A DNA stretch of 64,000 bases from Salarias fasciatus (Eukaryota > Chordata > Actinopteri > Blenniiformes > Blenniidae): contig NC_043755.1 in NCBI RefSeq assembly GCF_902148845.1, forward strand, positions 3,026,378-3,090,377. Direction: 5' to 3'. Each line of letters begins with the position of its first letter. The stretch's first letter is position 1. The position numbers and the translations under genes are program-made. Below, one piece after another: positions 58,592-64,000 of the stretch. The notes under the pieces were generated by a model. It did not search any database. It worked only from the letters and a program-made list of their open reading frames with translations, and was not told the origin of the DNA.

Positions 58592-59559
58592 GACATAAAG
58601 AGTCTGAATACCATCAGACATCAAAGTTGTTGTGATTTATGCTTGTTTTGTTTTTCCATCTTCACTTCTCTGTCTCTTGAAGCGCTTCCTCTTTAATTTG
58701 TAACGTTGTTAATGCCTTCTCACCCTGTTTTCACTGCTGCTCTGTTTCACTTATTGTTTTCTTAATATTCAGGTGCTGCAATCCTTTTGCTCCCTTGCAA
58801 ATGTTTGTGGGGGAGAAGCCTTTTCTATCCACTCGACACCCTTTAGTCACCTTTCTGACAGTGTTTTCTCTCAAAGAGTTTCCCCGCTGGGTTCCATGCT
58901 AGTTACATTTTCTCTGATTGACTCTGCCATCAAGCTTCTTTGATTAATTATTTGTGGGTTTGGGTCTGACCCAACAATTTGGGACACAAAAGAGAAAAGA
59001 TATAATCAGTACAAAGCCTGAAAGATGGTCTGATAGTCACTGTTGTACATAGTAACAAAACCATTTTCTGTAAGACCACTCATTTTGGTAGTAAGTGAAT
59101 GTTATGGCAACAGTTATCAGTAACTGAAGCTTCATGCTGTTTGTCATTGACTGAATAAGTCAGTCTGATGTCTGACCATTAACATCTTCATTATGAGCCT
59201 GAATTCACTGTGAAGTGAATTATCTGTCATTTCATGTTTGAGTTTTTTTTTTTAATTAGTTTGAAGACAGCTGTTTCGCAAGGAACGTGACAATGCAAAG
59301 AATGTAGAGCATCTTCCTCCAACTAACAACTGTTACTTAATCTGCCCTTAATAATTATCAGACTGACCCACTTAGCGCTGATAACTCCGCTGTTATATGG
59401 CTTATCCAGTGATAACAGCTGCATGCGCGTATTCAGATCTCTTTTACCACCAGTGATTCAATTATGTGCACTGTATTTCCTTGCAATCGCTTTGCGTCTG
59501 AACGCTGCTGTAGAAGGTACATTTGCCTTTCCTTGCATTGCTTGGTAACTTTAACCATC
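58592..59559. other. Non-coding stretch, nothing recognised
   Basis: AT-rich sequence with no open frame of note and no repeat with clear ends. Confidence 0.45.
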
Positions 59560-60143
59560 TCATCTCGGAGCAGGCTCGGGCCCTGTATAAGAAAGGACAG
59601 AGCAGGCTGTTTTTCCTGAGGAGACTTAAATCCTTTGATGTGTGTGGTGACATGCTGTACATTTTCTACCAGTCTGTTGTTGCAAGTGCTGTTTTCTTTG
59701 GGGTTGTCTGTTGGGGCGGCAGTATGACAAAAAGAGACAGCAATCGGCTGGACAGACTGATCAGGAGGTGTGTGTCTGTGATGGGGAGGAAGGTGGACTC
59801 TGTTGGAGCAGTCTTGGAGAGGAGGATGGGGGCTCTAATGCAGAGTATCTTGAGGAACTCCAAACATCCACTGCACGACACAGTTGCAGCTCAAAAAAGT
59901 GAGCGGAGCAACAGGCTCCTGTCATTGCGCTGCAGAACTGAGCGCTTCAAGAGGTCGTTCATCCCCTCAGCAATCAGGCTGTATAACAGATGTGCCTGAG
60001 CCAAACAAAGTACACTATGAGCACTTTTATTTATTGTACTGTTATTTATTTGCATGTATATGATCTGTGCGCTGCTGGACACTGGAATTTCTCCCTTGGG
60101 AGATTAATAAAGTTTTATCTATCTATCTATCTATCTATCTATC
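59560..60143 (+). mobile_element. L2/Maui-type LINE, 3' end
   Basis: An open stretch from about 59580 to 59999 reads ALYKKGQSRLFFLRRLKSFD, then VFFGVVCWGGSM, RLDRLIRRCVSVMG and ERFKRSFIPSAIRLYN. This is the end of the ORF2 protein after the reverse transcriptase in fish L2-like LINEs. The 3' end reads TGGGAGATTAATAAAGTTTT and passes into a (TATC)n tail at about 60114-60143, as this family does. It is 5' truncated, but the remaining frame is open, suggesting a fairly young insertion. Confidence 0.85.
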
Positions 60144-63100
60144 ATAATTTTCTTGCAGGACTTTGCTGATAGTTATGGTGGATAATCAAAATTCTGAACC
60201 AGAGTCAGGACACTTCATAATCAGAGGCTGCTCTACAAACTGGCACACACCTCATATAAAAGAAAGATATTCACCTTCTCGCCCTCCAATTAATAACTCT
60301 TTTGATGAGGCACTCAATCTCATCACTTGAACAGAAAGTGGAGTCCCTGCAGAGGTCTAGCAAAGGAGCTGCAGACTTTGAATAAACTATTTCACAGTGA
60401 GAGGTATCCCACGTTATTTGATTTTTTTTTTTTCTTCTAACATGCGCAGGACTTAAATCTTATATTACTTGAAGTACTACATAATCTGCTAAAGCTTATT
60501 TTTAAGAAACATATTCCAAGAACATTACAAAACATGATGTCCATTTATGTAAATTATACCCTGAATGAAATTAAGAGAGCAGTCTTTCTATATTCCAAAT
60601 ATTTTTTATTATAAAAACAGACTTTCTAGCGTCAGTGAGACCATTAAATAAAAAGATGTTGTGAGAGCTTTTTCTTTCTTTGAATTTCAGGAACAATTGC
60701 AGAAAATATGTATATTCTTCAAATTTGAGAGGCATATCCTGGAGGTAAGCGCTCCCTCCCATGTGCAAAACTTTCCATTTATGATTTATAAAACAAGACT
60801 TTGAAGCTTTGAGGAAGCTTGCCTCTGCTTGCACAAATCCCAAAGAATATTGGGAACAAAACTTTTAGATTACTGCTTTATCTACTTTGTTATTGCTTTG
60901 CAAGTTGTTAAAAATAGTGGAACATAATCCTCTGTAAATGAGTCCGGATCAATAAAACACAAAGCATAACCCAGTCGAGTTCTGTTCGGTCTGTACTTAG
61001 GTCCTTTATGACTTTTTGGCATTTATGGTATCCTCGTAATTTATTGCTTTGTGGTTTCAAATGTTCCTCTGTTCCACATTCTGCTTTTAGTTTGATTGAT
61101 TGTTCTTGTTTTTGCGTCATGCCATTGTGTTTTGGTTTTGTTTTGCTTTGAGGTGAACTGTTCTTCCCAGCAGAGCGACTGATTGACTCCACCCTCGCAG
61201 AAAGACCCGATTTCTCGTTAGTGCTCTACTTCCAGTCATTGTTTTGGACATTATTTGTCTCAGGAATGTCATTTATATGTTTTTACCACACGGCTGCTGC
61301 CAGATGTTCATGCTTTGGCCTTGTTACACAACTTGGCTCCTTCACCAGTTTTTACAACCACAGCTTGGATTGTTCCTCTTCTATTACTTTTTCATGAACT
61401 GCCTTTATTTACCAAACCATTTTCTCTGACTGAGATGAAACTGCATAAACCAAGTCACTCTTCGATATAAGCGTGGTTTCAAAAATAATGCTCCAACAGT
61501 TTATTCCTCTCACTACAAGTTGTAAACTGAATTAGCAAAAAATAAATAAATAGTATTTGGTGCGAGCGTCTGTTGTTTTCATAGGTGCATAAGCTCTCCT
61601 CTGTACACTTGTATTTAGTTTTTGAAGAAACTTGTATGAGGGTGTTGTGACAAAACTTTGTCGATCTTGAAAGCAGGTCTTCTGTGAATCTGTAGGGGAA
61701 AAAAAAAAACACTTTTCATGCTTGGAGGCTTTCAGTATGAAATATCTGTTAAGTTTTCAAGTGTAATTTGTCACTGTTGTTACAGTGATAAAAAAAAAAT
61801 CATGATTTCAATTATTCACAGCATTCTCAGAAATAAAGATGTCCATCAGAATCCCTGTTCACACCACATTTTCAAGTGAAAACGAAAAAGTTTCACTGCA
61901 CCTTGGAGGTCAGTTCACCATATCCTTAGTTGGTTTCTGCGCAAGATCTCAACAGTTGATATTACGACAGGATCGACAGGATGTGGCCCAGGACGACCCG
62001 GTGCTAATTCTGCGGTGACACTAAGGTCATTATGATGCATGCCACTCAGATTTTATTCTGGGCTCTATTCATCTGCAGACTCTGTTTTATGAAATCAAAG
62101 CTATTTCTGGAAACATGGTATTTGTTCAGTCTGAGCTGCAGCTTTAATGGCAGGCCAGCAGAGAGACTCTGCATGTGGGTGCTATGGAGCTCTGGTAACA
62201 GTAATATGGTCGGAGCTTGTGCTCCTTAACATCTGTTTTCATAGATTATGATCTTAACCCAACAATGACAGGAATATCTCTAAATGTGAAAAATTTAACA
62301 GCCACTTTATGCAATATTTAAGGTGAAAAACTGAGGATCACAAACAAACAAACAAACAAAAAAAGTCCAACACTCATTAAACGCTGGAAATCTGAAGGCA
62401 TGGCATGTCTGACATCAAACCCGCTCTCAGTCTCTGAGCCCCGAGCAGCATGTTGTGGGTTTGATGTGAGGATGTTCCTGTTTTGACCCTCAGGGTGCTA
62501 TTGCTCACCTCGGTGGAGGATGAACAGTTTTGGCTTATGGGGAGCTGACTGGAGTGTGTATCACTAAAGTGACGCAAAGCTCTCCTATGGGGCTACTGCT
62601 GATAGCATCTGGCACACTGGCCTCTGGTTGCAGGTCTGTTGAGGTCGTTCAGATTTTTATTTTACTGCCAATGCGGTACAATGAAGTTTTGTTTTTGTTT
62701 TGTTAGTGGATCAAACGTGTGCAAAATAATATAATGGAGATGTGTCGCTAAATCAAAGTCAGGCATTGGTACATTTTGTGAGTAGACTGAAGGAAATGCT
62801 TTCATTTAATCTGAAGGCCTGTTAAAGGAACGGAGTGTTCAATACAGTGGAGAAGATCAAAAGGTAAGGTCTCCTCAGGCGCCACACCTTTTATAATGAA
62901 CACATCACAAGTTACATTACAAACATAGACACATGTGGCGAGACAGGATTTAAACTTTACTGAACTCCTTTAGAGTTTGTCAGGTATCAGTAATTCAAAT
63001 TAGTGGTTTAATTCTGACGGCTGTTTATTTTGTCCTCATTTGAACACAAACATCTGTTCAGAATCAGACTGAAAGCAGCTGAAAGGAACATTTATGGGTC

Positions 63101-63754
63101 CTGAAGAAGCAGAAGTCGACAAACTGAAGAGTGATTAAGTATCAGTGGAATGTAAAAATGTCATCATGGAACTACTTTTGTTTTATTTCAAGTCAAATTG
63201 ATTTATTCACTCAAATTCAAAAACAAAAGTGCTCATACAAATTCATCTATCTCATACCATGTGAGGCCACTAGATGGCACTGTATGACAATAGAATGCTG
63301 TCACAGTACCACTAAAAGAATAAAAAATTAAATGTTACTGACAAACTCAACAAACTGAAACATACACAGTGAAAATGTACAGATTTTTCTTTGTTGCTTT
63401 GTTTGTTTTTAAATATGCTGCAAAAAGCGGAGACGGAGCATCGGGAAGGTTTTGGGATGACTGAGAAACTTGTGAAAAACTGACTACTGCGATAAAGAAA
63501 ACAAGGAAGGCTATCCATCGTGTTAAAAAGTACAGAGCTCCAGGAACAAACTGACGGACAGGTTTTCAAACAGCTGCTGAGGCTTTTGATCAGGCAATGG
63601 TGTCTTCAGCACAAATGCTACATACATGGTCACTCTTCATGGCAGACACAGACGCGGTGTTAATGGAGTTACTAATAACTAGTTTTTACTATGATTTTCC
63701 TGAAGTTTAATTTTTTTTCCCCCAGTTTCTCGGCTCCTCCTGGATGCCCTTAAC
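60144..63754. other. Non-coding stretch, no gene recognised
   Basis: No open frame here exceeds about 95 residues or shows a known domain, and I see no convincing exon series. It is ordinary intergenic or intronic sequence of an unseen neighbour. Confidence 0.45.
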
Positions 63755-63977
63755 ATTTGGCTATACTGCTTAATTTGCCAGCTGGTTCTGCTTCAGGGAT
63801 TTGCAGGTTTGAATCCCAAACTAGCACTGGGTGACCCTGAGCGAGGTCTTTATCGTCCTGCTGGATCCCCAGAGTCGGCAGCAGCTCGCTGCGCCTATTA
63901 ATGTAGTTAAAGTGAAGTATGAATTGAATGGGTTTGATACCAAAAAAATAATTTCCCAAAAGGGATCAATCAAGTAC
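63755..63977 (+). mobile_element. SINE-like element, tRNA-derived
   Basis: A B-box-like GGTTTGAATCCC is followed by TGGGTGACCCTGAGCGAGG and ends near AATTTCCCAAAAGGGATCAA. This layout is common in teleost SINEs whose 3' end is shared with LINEs. No clear target duplication was found. Confidence 0.55.
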
Positions 63978-64000
63978 CTCACTTTCACTTCAGTGAAATA

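Noticed and set aside
60571-61712. Several 60-95 residue frames as exons of a host gene
   Set aside because: No shared phase, splice series or recognisable domain; they fit chance frames in AT-rich DNA.
1-64000. CRISPR arrays, bacterial operons or rRNA genes
   Set aside because: No regularly spaced direct repeats with unique spacers, no ribosomal RNA sequence, and all coding structure is spliced and eukaryotic.

Overview
The window looks like nuclear DNA of a teleost fish, probably a percomorph, though I cannot name the species. The grounds are a cluster of short-pentraxin genes (the CRP / serum amyloid P family) with fish-type exon structure, embedded in a dense mix of fish-type transposons: hAT, Tc1, pogo, piggyBac, TTAA-inserting hairpin elements, a Penelope tail, L2-type LINE, SINEs and a DIRS1-like fossil. 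There is no sign of bacterial or viral gene organisation.

The core is a tandem array of five pentraxin genes, all on the minus strand, at about 9.5-12.5, 23.2-29.6, 36.1-39.9, 44.3-48.7 and 56.3-57.8 kb. Each is built the same way: a TATA-type promoter, a short non-coding first exon, a 55-nt exon for the signal peptide, then coding exons of 103, 298 and 219 nt. Each adds up to 224 residues. All five read open with good splice sites and keep the HxCxTWxS-type pentraxin signature and the second calcium-binding loop. Genes 3 and 4 lie in a very recent tandem duplication (unit of about 8.1-8.9 kb). Remnants of a further unit lie at 4.6-4.8 and 8.87-8.97 kb, with no gene attached.

Layout: 0-4.6 kb holds a small foldback element, a GC-rich TTAA-inserting element, and a piggyBac-like 5' fragment. 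4.8-8.9 kb is a 4.1-kb element with arms of about 0.75 kb and an integrase-like remnant inside. 9-13 kb is gene 1, with a 1.6-kb retroposed insert in an intron. 13.8-22.5 kb is a pile-up of Penelope, Tc1, hAT, TTAA-type and SINE sequences. 22.7-30 kb is gene 2, whose main intron carries a 3.6-kb hAT with a nested 2.2-kb foldback element, plus a pogo element. 30.8-33.0 kb is a second 2.2-kb foldback element. 33-50 kb is the recent duplication with genes 3 and 4. 51.3-55.6 kb is a broken DIRS1-like element. 55.8-58.6 kb is gene 5 and the end of the array. 58.6-64 kb is mostly unremarkable sequence with one L2-type LINE tail and a SINE-like end.

The most interesting signal is the comparison of genes 3 and 4. 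Two short introns (230 nt together) are identical, yet the coding exons differ at 12 sites, 11 of which change the protein. Several cluster around the likely ligand pocket. Insertions present in one duplicate and absent from the other give direct empty sites, so target duplications and the order of events can be read from the sequence.
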